From NCBI GenBank assembly GCA_002409625.1, contig DHNY01000003.1, positions 68,703 to 132,702 on the forward strand: a DNA stretch of 64,000 bases. Reading direction: 5' to 3'. The position numbers and the translations under genes were made by a program. This document shows positions 31,281 through 38,167 of the stretch, piece by piece. Each line of letters starts with the position of its first letter. Within the stretch, counting starts at the first letter, position 1. The stretch comes from Anaerolineaceae bacterium UBA5404 (lineage in GTDB: Bacteria; Chloroflexota; Anaerolineae; Anaerolineales; Anaerolineaceae). Under the pieces are notes generated by a model, which saw only the letters and a list, made by a program, of their open reading frames with translations, made no database searches and was not told where the DNA came from.

Positions 31281-32382
31281 AATTCAACTGATTGCCGTTA
31301 TTGTGGCGGTGGCTTGTGCCTTGCCCGGTGTTTTTCTGGTGCTGCGCAAGATGTCGATGATGACCGATGCCATAACCCATACCATTTTGTTGGGCATCGT
31401 GATTGGCTTCTTTGTGACGCATGATTTATCCTCACCATTACTTATTGTGGGGGCAACTTTGGTTGGTGTGGCAACGGTTTTGCTGACAGAAGTGCTTGAC
31501 CGAACCAAACTCGTGGCTGGAGATGCCGCCATTGGCATCGTTTTCCCTTTGCTTTTTTCAATCGCAATCATTTTGATTACGCGGTATGCCGGTTCGGTGC
31601 ATTTGGATACCGACTCGGTGCTTTTAGGTGAGCTGGCGTTCGCGCCTTTTGACCGTATGGTGGTTAATGGTGTGGATATCGGTGCGAAGGGCATTTATAG
31701 CAGTGCTGCGATTTTAATGATTAATCTGATCCTTATTATCGTCTTTTTCAAAGAACTCAAGATTGCCGCTTTTGATCCAATGCTGGCAGCAGTTTTAGGC
31801 TTGGCACCGGCGGTCATCCATTATGGTTTGATGACGATGGTTTCGTTTACCACTGTTGGCGCTTTTCAGGCGGTTGGCTCCATATTGGTGGTGGCATTTA
31901 TGATTGGGCCACCGGTAACAGCCTATTTACTGACCGACGATCTCAAATGGATGCTCATCTTAAGTGCCGGCATAGGCGCAATTAATGGCATTTTAGGCTA
32001 TCAACTCGCCGCCTGGCTGGATGTTTCTATTGCGGGTAGCATGGCGGTGATGACGGGGCTGGTCTTCTTTATCGTCTTCATTTTCTCCCCGCAGAGAGGG
32101 TTGTTGAGTACGGTTCGAAGACGTCACACGCAAAAGATTGCGTTTGCCAAAATGACGGTTTTGTTCCATCTCTACAACCACGAAGGTAGCCAAAATGAGG
32201 CAAAAGAAGCAGGTTTAGAAAGTTTGCAAAATGAATTGCGGTGGAACCCTGACTTTTACAAAAGAATTCTGGATAGCCTGCACAGAGACGGAAACATTGT
32301 TTTTGTGGATCACTTGGTCCAGCTGACTGAAAGTGGCAGAGCGGAAAGTGTCGCGAAGTATGAAGCTCTTTTTGTCGAATAA
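31264..32382 (+). CDS. Metal ABC transporter permease 2 with C-terminal cytosolic domain (TroD type)
   Basis: 372 residues. ABC-3 permease (1-~275) with LRKMSMMTDAITHTILLG, and a GAFQAVGSILVVAFMIGPP core. It then carries an extra ~95-residue cytosolic tail (RRRHTQKIAFAK onward) predicted as helical with a winged-helix flavour, ending in HLVQLTESGRAES, similar to the C-terminus of DtxR-like helix-turn-helix domains. Some TroD/MntD permeases have such a tail; its role is unknown, perhaps metal or nucleotide sensing. The ATG at 31264 is chosen for its SD AAGGAG (6-nt spacing) and because the conserved region starts there. Last gene of the operon. Confidence 0.9.
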   Translation: MSPQIEIQLIAVIVAVACALPGVFLVLRKMSMMTDAITHTILLGIVIGFFVTHDLSSPLLIVGATLVGVATVLLTEVLDRTKLVAGDAAIGIVFPLLFSIAIILITRYAGSVHLDTDSVLLGELAFAPFDRMVVNGVDIGAKGIYSSAAILMINLILIIVFFKELKIAAFDPMLAAVLGLAPAVIHYGLMTMVSFTTVGAFQAVGSILVVAFMIGPPVTAYLLTDDLKWMLILSAGIGAINGILGYQLAAWLDVSIAGSMAVMTGLVFFIVFIFSPQRGLLSTVRRRHTQKIAFAKMTVLFHLYNHEGSQNEAKEAGLESLQNELRWNPDFYKRILDSLHRDGNIVFVDHLVQLTESGRAESVAKYEALFVE

Positions 32383-32405
32383 AAAACGTAGAAATCACCA
32401 AGCCA

Positions 32406-32449
32406 TAAAAATCACCTCCGTTTCAGGAGGAGAAATTGAAACGGAGGTG
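32406..32449 (-). terminator. Intrinsic terminator between convergent metal-uptake and QG-rich genes
   Basis: Perfect 12-bp stem CACCTCCGTTTC / GAAACGGAGGTG (32413-32424 with 32438-32449) with a 13-nt loop. On the minus strand it is followed by ATTTTTAT, so it mainly ends the minus-strand two-component/QG-rich operon. It may also stop the plus-strand operon. Confidence 0.75.
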
Positions 32450-32535
32450 GAAGGATTCGGTAAGAGTTTTGGAGCAAATTTTCGTGTTCAAACTATTAAT
32501 TTTGTGCTCTTACCATGTGAATGAGCTTGTTTTAG

Positions 32536-33099
32536 CTAAGGTTGCAAGGGGCATTCGCCTGGGTTGCCGTTGCCACGAGGTCCTTTATTACTGCCTTGCC
32601 CTTGGCCCATGCCTTGTCCCTGGCGCATGCCTTGTCCTTGACGCATGCCTTGTCCCTGGCGCATGCCTTGACCTTGATTTCCAAAACCGAAGCCTGTTCC
32701 ATCTTGAGGTCCGTAGGGAGGTAATTCTCCAGCTTCAATTTTTGCGCGGATGGCATCATATTGTTCTTGAGTGATTAAGCCTTGCTCGAAGCGTTCTTCC
32801 AAGCGGGTTAATCGATGTTCAAGACGCTTTGCCTGGCATTCCTCTTCGCTCAAATCTGTGCAATCGCAGGTCTCAAGTCTTGCCTGACGCTGAGCCTGTC
32901 GTTCAGCACGCATTTGGTTGCGTTGCTCCATGCGTGTTTCAAAGTCCGTAGGTGATTGAGCATTGCGGCTTACTTCAGGTTCGGGAAGCGGTGCCTCAGG
33001 ATTGCTGTTTTGTGCTTTGACGACTGAAAAAGCGATGCCTCCTAGTAAAACGAGAGCGGTGAGGGCTGCTATAAAGAGGGTTGTTTTTCTTTGTTTCAT
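32536..33099 (-). CDS. Small secreted protein with Gln/Gly/Met-rich hexapeptide repeats
   Basis: 187 residues: signal peptide or N-anchor (KQRKTTLF..., hydrophobic to about residue 28, possible cleavage after VKA), a charged Arg/Gln/Glu coiled segment (55-90) with CDCTDLSEEEC, a helical ERFEQGLITQEQYDAIRAKIE motif resembling SHOCT/DUF2680-type short helices, then Gly/Gln repeats GQGMRQ x4 and a C-terminal Cys. It lies 126 nt downstream of a sensor kinase gene on the same strand, so it could be a target or accessory of that system, in the way of Spy/CpxP-type proteins. No function is recognised. Three cysteines suggest a disulfide or metal site. The stop is TAG. Confidence 0.65.
   Translation of the reverse strand: MKQRKTTLFIAALTALVLLGGIAFSVVKAQNSNPEAPLPEPEVSRNAQSPTDFETRMEQRNQMRAERQAQRQARLETCDCTDLSEEECQAKRLEHRLTRLEERFEQGLITQEQYDAIRAKIEAGELPPYGPQDGTGFGFGNQGQGMRQGQGMRQGQGMRQGQGMGQGQGSNKGPRGNGNPGECPLQP
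32593..32676 (-). repeat. 18-bp tandem repeats, four full copies plus a partial
   Basis: Units at 32593, 32611, 32629 and 32647 (GCCTTGYCCYTGRCGCAT-type on the plus strand) with a partial fifth at 32665. They encode the GQGMRQ hexapeptides of the secreted protein; copy number is likely to vary between strains by slippage. Confidence 0.9.
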
Positions 33100-33225
33100 A
33101 GGTTCCTTTTCCTGTAATTCTTTTCTAAAGACCCAGATTGCAGCCTTTTTTGAATTACACTCTTATGATAACGGGAACTTATTTAGATTTTGTTTAGGAA
33201 ATAAATTAATCTAAAGGACTGAAGA

Positions 33226-34677
33226 TTAGTGTTTGGGAAGCCTTATTTCAATGGTTGTTCCTTTGCCTATCACCGATTTGAGGCTTATTTCGCCTTTGTG
33301 CGCCTTTACGATTTCTTTGGCGATGGCTAATCCTAAGCCACTATGTTGTTCGCTGTGTTGTCTGGCGCGGTCAGCGCGGTGAAAACGCTCAAAAACGTAA
33401 GGCAGGTCATCTTCATTGATGCCAGGACCAGAATCGATTACCTCAAGCAATATTTGGTCTTTTTCTTCAGAAGCACGCAGCATAACCAAGCTGCCTTCGG
33501 GACTGTATTCAATGGCATTAGACATCAGGTTAGAAAAAACCTGGATCATGCGGTCTTCATCAACCAGAATTTGGGCATTTCCCGGCATTGAACTGAGTTC
33601 AAGGCTAATGTTTTTGCGGGCAGCCTGAACTTCAAAAAGTTGGAGACTGTAATTGATCAGCGTGTTTGGGTTTGTTAATTGCAATTGCAAACTCAATTCC
33701 CCGGCATCGGCGATTGACAGCAAGCGCAGGTCATTGACAAGGTTAGAAAGCCTGTTGGTTTCATCGGCAATAATCTCCAAGCGTTCCGGGGTTGCTTTTA
33801 AATCGCCATCACGCATCGATTCCACATAGCCACCGATGATGGTGAGCGGTGTGCGGAGGTCGTGCGCGATATCAGCGGTCATTTGTTTGCGCAAGCGGTC
33901 GCTTTCTTCCAAGCGTTCGCTCATATGGTTAAAAGTTTCAGCAAGCGTGCCAATTTCATCGTGGCTCAATTGAGGCACTTTTGTGTTTAACTCGCGGTTG
34001 GCAATGCGCTGACTGGCTTGGGTAAGCGTTTCAAGAGGTTTGGTGATGCCTCTGGCAATGAAAAAGCCAACAACTGCTGCCACGATGGTTGCGCCAAGCA
34101 AAGCTAACCATAAGGAACGATTGCTGTTTTTGATGAATTGAGCTTCTGCCAGGCTGTATCCCGGAAATTGGTCCACGGTTAAAAGGTAGCCCACTGTCTT
34201 TTTGTCCACAATAATGGGGTCGCTTGATTCAATAACTGCTGTGTTGAGCGCTTTGCCAGCCGGCGTGCCACCCGGTAAGGCGATGATGACGGTGCCATCG
34301 GTTGTGGCAAGCCCAAAAAGACGTCCGGGAACGGTTAGGGTATCATCTTCTTCAATTTCCACATCTGTTAAATTGCCGCCTTGTCCAAAGCGTGGTCCTT
34401 GTCCAGCATTTTTGCGACCTTGACCCTTACCTTGCATGTTATCCTGCATCATCACGCGTGGCATGCTGTTAAAAAAGAATTCCGCGCCTTGCCATGTTCC
34501 GTTTTCCTGATAGTATTCGCTTAAAAGCTGGATGAGTTCCTGCCGCTGGCTATCGATAACGAAATCCGCGAACTGTTTGCTATTAAAGCGATTGAAAACC
34601 AAAGCCACAACCGCACCAGTGATAAGCGCGACAATGACAAAGGCGATGGCTAGTTTAACTTTGAGGGTTGTTTTCAT
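33226..34677 (-). CDS. Sensor histidine kinase
   Basis: Two-membrane-helix sensor kinase: TM1 near the N-terminus (KVKLAIAFVIVALITG), an extracytoplasmic sensor region of about 160 residues, TM2 (LWLALLGATIVAAVVGFF), HAMP (RGITKPLETL...), HisKA with the phospho-acceptor in ADIAHDLRTPLT, and HATPase_c with NAIEYSPEG (N box), DSGPGI, and SGLGLAIAKEI. The sensor contains a Gln/Gly/Arg-rich loop (GKGQGRKNAGQGPRFGQGGN) compositionally like the neighbouring secreted protein. I prefer ATG 34677, which starts directly at TM1; a GTG at 34704 is in frame and would add nine residues. It pairs with the response regulator encoded just upstream. Confidence 0.92.
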   Translation of the reverse strand: MKTTLKVKLAIAFVIVALITGAVVALVFNRFNSKQFADFVIDSQRQELIQLLSEYYQENGTWQGAEFFFNSMPRVMMQDNMQGKGQGRKNAGQGPRFGQGGNLTDVEIEEDDTLTVPGRLFGLATTDGTVIIALPGGTPAGKALNTAVIESSDPIIVDKKTVGYLLTVDQFPGYSLAEAQFIKNSNRSLWLALLGATIVAAVVGFFIARGITKPLETLTQASQRIANRELNTKVPQLSHDEIGTLAETFNHMSERLEESDRLRKQMTADIAHDLRTPLTIIGGYVESMRDGDLKATPERLEIIADETNRLSNLVNDLRLLSIADAGELSLQLQLTNPNTLINYSLQLFEVQAARKNISLELSSMPGNAQILVDEDRMIQVFSNLMSNAIEYSPEGSLVMLRASEEKDQILLEVIDSGPGINEDDLPYVFERFHRADRARQHSEQHSGLGLAIAKEIVKAHKGEISLKSVIGKGTTIEIRLPKH

Positions 34678-34711
34678 GGCAATCTCGGATCGGTTTTTGG
34701 GCACCTGCTGC

Positions 34712-35392
34712 TTATTTGTTTAGGCGATATCCCACACCAAACACGGTTGTGATGAGCTCTGGGTTTGCCGGATCCTTTTCTACTTTAGAGCGCAAGTTAC
34801 GAATGTGGACGTTGAGTGTGCTTTCCAGCCCCATAAAACCGGTTTCATAGAGGCGGTCAACCAGTTCCGCACGCGTAAAAACTTTGCCTGGCGCGCGCAT
34901 GAGCGTATGCAAAAGGTCAAATTCTATTGGGGTTAACAAAACGGTTTCATTATTGATGGTCACACTATGGCTGGTGGCATTGAGACTTAATGAGCCAATT
35001 TTGATGATTTCCTCTGGCTCGGCGTCGGGGTTGAGTCTGCGCAAGGCAACGCGTACTCGCGCTGCCAGTTCGCGCATGCGAAAAGGCTTAACCACATAGT
35101 CATCAGCGCCGAGTTCGAGCCCTTGAATGGTATCGCTTTCTTCAGTTTTAGCCGTAAGGACAATGACGGGTGCCTTGCTTTCTTTGCGAAAAGCCTCCAA
35201 AAACTGGTAGCCATCCAGTTTGGGCATCATAATATCCAACAAAATGAGGTCCGGATTTTCATAACGGGCGACAAAGAGCCCTTCTTGGCCGTCTTTGGCA
35301 GTAAGCACACGGTATCCTAATTCGCTGAAATATTCCTTGAGCAACCTGCGCAAATTTTCTTGATCGTCAATAATGAGAATTGTTTCTGCCAT
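34712..35392 (-). CDS. OmpR/PhoB-family response regulator
   Basis: 226 residues: receiver domain (1-~118) with acidic pair DD at positions 9-10, phospho-acceptor Asp in LILLDIMMPKLDG, the switch Thr in VIVLTAKTEE and Lys in DDYVVKPF. It is followed by a winged-helix output domain (130-225) with LTPIEFDLLHTLMRAPG and a VDRLYETGFMGLESTLNVHI recognition region. It is first in the operon with its kinase (about 34 nt before the preferred ATG). The trigger is unknown; the downstream QG-rich secreted protein is a candidate target. Confidence 0.95.
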   Translation of the reverse strand: MAETILIIDDQENLRRLLKEYFSELGYRVLTAKDGQEGLFVARYENPDLILLDIMMPKLDGYQFLEAFRKESKAPVIVLTAKTEESDTIQGLELGADDYVVKPFRMRELAARVRVALRRLNPDAEPEEIIKIGSLSLNATSHSVTINNETVLLTPIEFDLLHTLMRAPGKVFTRAELVDRLYETGFMGLESTLNVHIRNLRSKVEKDPANPELITTVFGVGYRLNK

Positions 35393-35448
35393 GGTCTTAA
35401 GTATAGCGGAAAATCATTCAGATTTGTGGTAAAGCTTTAGTAAAAAAC

Positions 35449-36183
35449 TTACAAGGCTTCTACTAATTCATGCATGATTTGACTGATATCACCGTTAATG
35501 ACCACATTTGCCCAATTGTCGTAGGCGGTTGTTTCTTGGTTGATCAAAAGCAATTTATCGCGACGGTAATATCGGACGAGCGAAGCGGCTGGGTAAACCA
35601 CCAACGACGTGCCCCCTACAATGAGCATATCAGCCCGCAAAATGGCTTTGATGGCTGCGTTGAGCAGCTCTGTGTCAAGCATTTCGCCATAAAGCACCAC
35701 ATCCGGTCGCACAATGCCACCACAGCTGCATCGTGGGACTTCGGTTGCCCTTAAAGCATAAGCCGGGTCATAATCCTTGCGGCACCTTATGCAATAATAA
35801 CGCTCCATGCTGCCATGTAGCTCAAGCACCTTTTCTGAACCTGCACGCTGGTGGAAGTTATCGATGTTTTGGGTGATCACAGCGCTTAGCTTGCCCATTT
35901 TTTCGAGCTTAGCCAGGGCATAATGCGCGGCGTTTGGTTTGGCGTCCGGGAAATAGAGGTTGTCACGCAGATAACTGTAAAAGCCTGCTGGATCAGCTTT
36001 GAAAAACGCATAGCTAAGCAGGTATTCCGGCGAGTAATTAAGGTTATGTTCACGATTGTATAGACCGGTGGCAGAACGAAAATCAGGGATGCCTGAAGCG
36101 GTACTCACGCCGGCACCGCCAAAAAAGACGATTCGCTCCGATTCCGCTAGCATCTTGAGAGCTTGATCAAAACTGTTTTTCAT
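35449..36183 (-). CDS. cobB: Sir2-family NAD-dependent protein deacylase
   Basis: 244-residue sirtuin that removes acetyl or other acyl groups from protein lysines using NAD+. Seen: GAGVSTASGIPDFR (23-36), TQNIDNFH (104-111), catalytic H123 in ELHGS, zinc cysteines C131, C134, C152 and C154, and GTSLVVYPAASLV near the C-terminus. The start overlaps the end of the FUSC-like gene by 4 nt, so both are co-transcribed with that gene upstream. The desuccinylase Tyr/Arg pair of class III is not present (A-x-x-R replaced by SATGLYNR), which favours deacetylase activity. Confidence 0.94.
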   Translation of the reverse strand: MKNSFDQALKMLAESERIVFFGGAGVSTASGIPDFRSATGLYNREHNLNYSPEYLLSYAFFKADPAGFYSYLRDNLYFPDAKPNAAHYALAKLEKMGKLSAVITQNIDNFHQRAGSEKVLELHGSMERYYCIRCRKDYDPAYALRATEVPRCSCGGIVRPDVVLYGEMLDTELLNAAIKAILRADMLIVGGTSLVVYPAASLVRYYRRDKLLLINQETTAYDNWANVVINGDISQIMHELVEAL

Positions 36184-36827
36184 GATTTTGCTTGCGAATC
36201 GGTGGCAGGGACAGCCGTAATCTCAACCTGACCCATTTTTTTACCTAATTTATTGAGTGGCGGGAACCAATTGACCAGCATCGCCACAGAAATGCCGATG
36301 AGTGTGTCGCCAACGCGTTCCAAGGTGTAAGCAATGGGCGTTGTATCGGTTGTTTTGAGGGTAATGATGAGAAAAACAATCACCGTAATCGCGATAGGAC
36401 CCGGCGTTCTTATCCAGATCATCAGCGTCATGAGGGGCAATGAGAGGACTGCAGTGACCAAAAAATATGCCCAATCCATGCGGTCGATGTTGAGCGCCGG
36501 GAAAACAAAGGTGAGCACAAGAAAGGCGTACAAACCGGCAATAAGCGTGCCGATAACCCGTTCGCGTGCTGTTTTTGTGGTTGACTTCATGGTGGGTTGC
36601 ATGCAAACCACTGCCGCAATGCTGCTGTGGTATTGGGTGCCGGTTTTTTGGCGAATGGCTTCAATTAAAAGACAAATGAATATGGCAATCATCGTTTTGA
36701 TAACGCGCATGCCCGGCGTATTTTTGATTAGAAAAATATTGAGATGGTGGAAAAAGTCCTTCACTTTTTTAGATTTTTCTGGACTTTTTTCGATTTCCTC
36801 AAATTCTTGTTTAATCTCATTATCCAT
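36180..36827 (-). CDS. FUSC / aromatic-acid-exporter-like membrane protein
   Basis: 215 residues with a charged cytosolic N-terminus (1-~35) and five to six hydrophobic segments. The TM1 region VIKTMIAIFICLLIEAI is followed by IAAVVCMQPTMKSTTKTARERVIGTLIAG, the signature of the FUSC/ArAE_1 fold (YgaE/DUF939-like half of aromatic acid or fusaric acid exporters). Unlike full exporters it lacks a C-terminal cytosolic domain and is short. Substrate unknown. It is first of a two-gene operon with the sirtuin. Confidence 0.75.
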   Translation of the reverse strand: MDNEIKQEFEEIEKSPEKSKKVKDFFHHLNIFLIKNTPGMRVIKTMIAIFICLLIEAIRQKTGTQYHSSIAAVVCMQPTMKSTTKTARERVIGTLIAGLYAFLVLTFVFPALNIDRMDWAYFLVTAVLSLPLMTLMIWIRTPGPIAITVIVFLIITLKTTDTTPIAYTLERVGDTLIGISVAMLVNWFPPLNKLGKKMGQVEITAVPATDSQAKS

Positions 36828-36921
36828 AATGACCTATATGCTATATGATACTCTAAGTTGGCGGATTTTGGGGTTTTGACTGTGTGCACCAGGAATTGCT
36901 GGCGTGGGAAAGCTGTCGGGG

Positions 36922-36927
36922 TATAAT
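36922..36927 (+). promoter_or_regulatory. Probable -10 element of the exonuclease gene
   Basis: Perfect TATAAT at 36922-36927, 17 nt before ATG 36944, with SD AGAGGT between. It argues against an ATG at 36884 as the start. No good -35 is seen at normal spacing. Confidence 0.5.
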
Positions 36928-36943
36928 CATTGCAGAGGTAAAA

Positions 36944-37519
36944 ATGTTTCCAGTTGCACACCCCAGAACCATGCAAAGCGCGCGTGACTTGATGGCGCTG
37001 AACCCCGTGTTTTTAGATACAGAAACCACTGGCACCGGTGCGAATGACCTGATTATTGAGGTAGGCATTGTGGATTTAGAGGGGAATACCTTGTTTGACG
37101 CTTTGGTTAATCCCGGCATTCCCATTCCTGCTGAATCGAGTGCGGTAAATAAAATTACGGATGAAATGGTGGCTGATAAACCAACCTGGGGGCAAATTTG
37201 GCACGAAATAGAAGCTGTTTTGCGCAACCGGGCGATTGGAATCTATAACGCTGACTTTGATATGCGCCTTATGAAGCAAAGCAATCAGGCTGCAGGGCTT
37301 CCGTGGACCCTGCAAAATGATCAGGCTTTTTGTGTAATGCGACTTTTTGCGGCTTGGTATGGCGAATGGAATGCCCGGAACAACGGGTTTAGGTCGCAGA
37401 AACTGGCATTTGCAGGCAGTTTTTGTGGCATCGAACTGCCCAACAATCACCATGCCGTGGATGACGCCCGCCTTACCGCGGCTCTTTTGCGTTACTTGGC
37501 AAGCTACGAGAAAAAATAG
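36944..37519 (+). CDS. DEDDh-family 3'-5' exonuclease (DNA polymerase III epsilon-like)
   Basis: 191 residues. All four acidic positions and the catalytic His are visible: FLDTETTGTG (DE, Exo I), YNADFDMRL (D, Exo II) and HHAVDDARL (H and D, Exo III), giving DEDDh. It acts on DNA or RNA 3' ends; without a polymerase or GIY-YIG domain it is probably a proofreading subunit homologue or a stand-alone exonuclease. The ATG at 36944 is chosen because SD AGAGGT lies 6 nt before it and the -10 lies upstream. The stop is TAG. Confidence 0.88.
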   Translation: MFPVAHPRTMQSARDLMALNPVFLDTETTGTGANDLIIEVGIVDLEGNTLFDALVNPGIPIPAESSAVNKITDEMVADKPTWGQIWHEIEAVLRNRAIGIYNADFDMRLMKQSNQAAGLPWTLQNDQAFCVMRLFAAWYGEWNARNNGFRSQKLAFAGSFCGIELPNNHHAVDDARLTAALLRYLASYEKK

Positions 37520-37724
37520 TATTTTAACCCTAAATTTTGTGCAATAAATATGAGATCCTGACAGGCTTGCCTTCCTGTGGATGGTCTTTTGACTTTGTGA
37601 GTTTGTTCATCTGCTATTGCCTTGAACGTGGCGTAAAGCAAGGACAAGCTACCAAGGAAATAGGGGTGCCACGACGGAATGACCAAGAACGATCTCTGAC
37701 TAAGACATCCATTTGCAAAACTTA

Positions 37725-37785
37725 TTGACAATTGTCTTTTTATTCATATAATATGAATATATGAATAACTACTCATAAGTTATTC
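37725..37785 (+). promoter_or_regulatory. Promoter and operators of the ArsR/P1B-ATPase operon
   Basis: Consensus -35 TTGACA (37725-37730), 16-nt spacer, -10 TATAAT (37747-37752). The -10 sits in a perfect palindrome ATTCATAT-A-ATATGAAT (37743-37759), and a second inverted repeat GAATAACT-actcata-AGTTATTC (37763-37785) covers the start region. Such AT-rich repeats with TGAA/TTCA arms are typical ArsR/SmtB operators, released when the sensor binds Zn2+/Cd2+. Confidence 0.8.
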
Positions 37786-37792
37786 CTGAAAG

Positions 37793-38167
37793 ATGATAAA
37801 AATGACTGATCAAGATATACACCAACACCAACACCAACATCACAAGGACTCCGATGCCCAGCAAAACCAGCTTAGCGAGGAGAACGCTCAGCGCATGGCG
37901 CTGACCTTCAAAGGTTTGGCAGACCCAACCCGTCTTAAGCTTTTGGATGAGCTTTTGCGTGGGGAGGTTTGTGTTGGCTGTCTGGCAGAAGCGACTCAAA
38001 CCAGCCAGAGTGCGGTCTCGCACCAACTTAGGGTTTTGCGCAACTTGCGTTTTGTTTCGTCCCGTAGGGATGGACAACAAGTTTTTTATCGCATCAATGA
38101 TGAACATATCGGCGAGTTATTTAAACTCGCTTTAGATCACGCTTTGCACATGGACGAAAGGATTTAA
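37793..38167 (+). CDS. ArsR/SmtB-family metal-sensing repressor with two metal sites
   Basis: 124-residue winged-helix repressor. The His-rich N-tail (HQHQHQHHKDSD) and EVCVGCLA (C60, C63) form an alpha-3N type thiolate site. The alpha-5 helix carries D103, H105, H116 and H119 with exactly the D-x-H-(x10)-H-x2-H spacing of the CzrA/SmtB zinc site. Having both sets is like ZiaR and some cyanobacterial sensors of Zn2+/Cd2+/Co2+/Pb2+. It precedes and slightly overlaps the P1B ATPase it presumably controls. An alternative ATG at 37802 would remove three residues. Confidence 0.93.
   Translation: MIKMTDQDIHQHQHQHHKDSDAQQNQLSEENAQRMALTFKGLADPTRLKLLDELLRGEVCVGCLAEATQTSQSAVSHQLRVLRNLRFVSSRRDGQQVFYRINDEHIGELFKLALDHALHMDERI

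Noticed and set aside
32593..32676. CRISPR-like short repeats
   Set aside because: The 18-bp units are contiguous without spacers and stay in frame, encoding GQGMRQ hexapeptides. No cas genes are present in the window.
37520..37724. Small gene between the exonuclease and the ArsR operon
   Set aside because: Short open frames occur on both strands, but none has an SD, a conserved motif or a plausible composition; I treat this as plain intergenic DNA.
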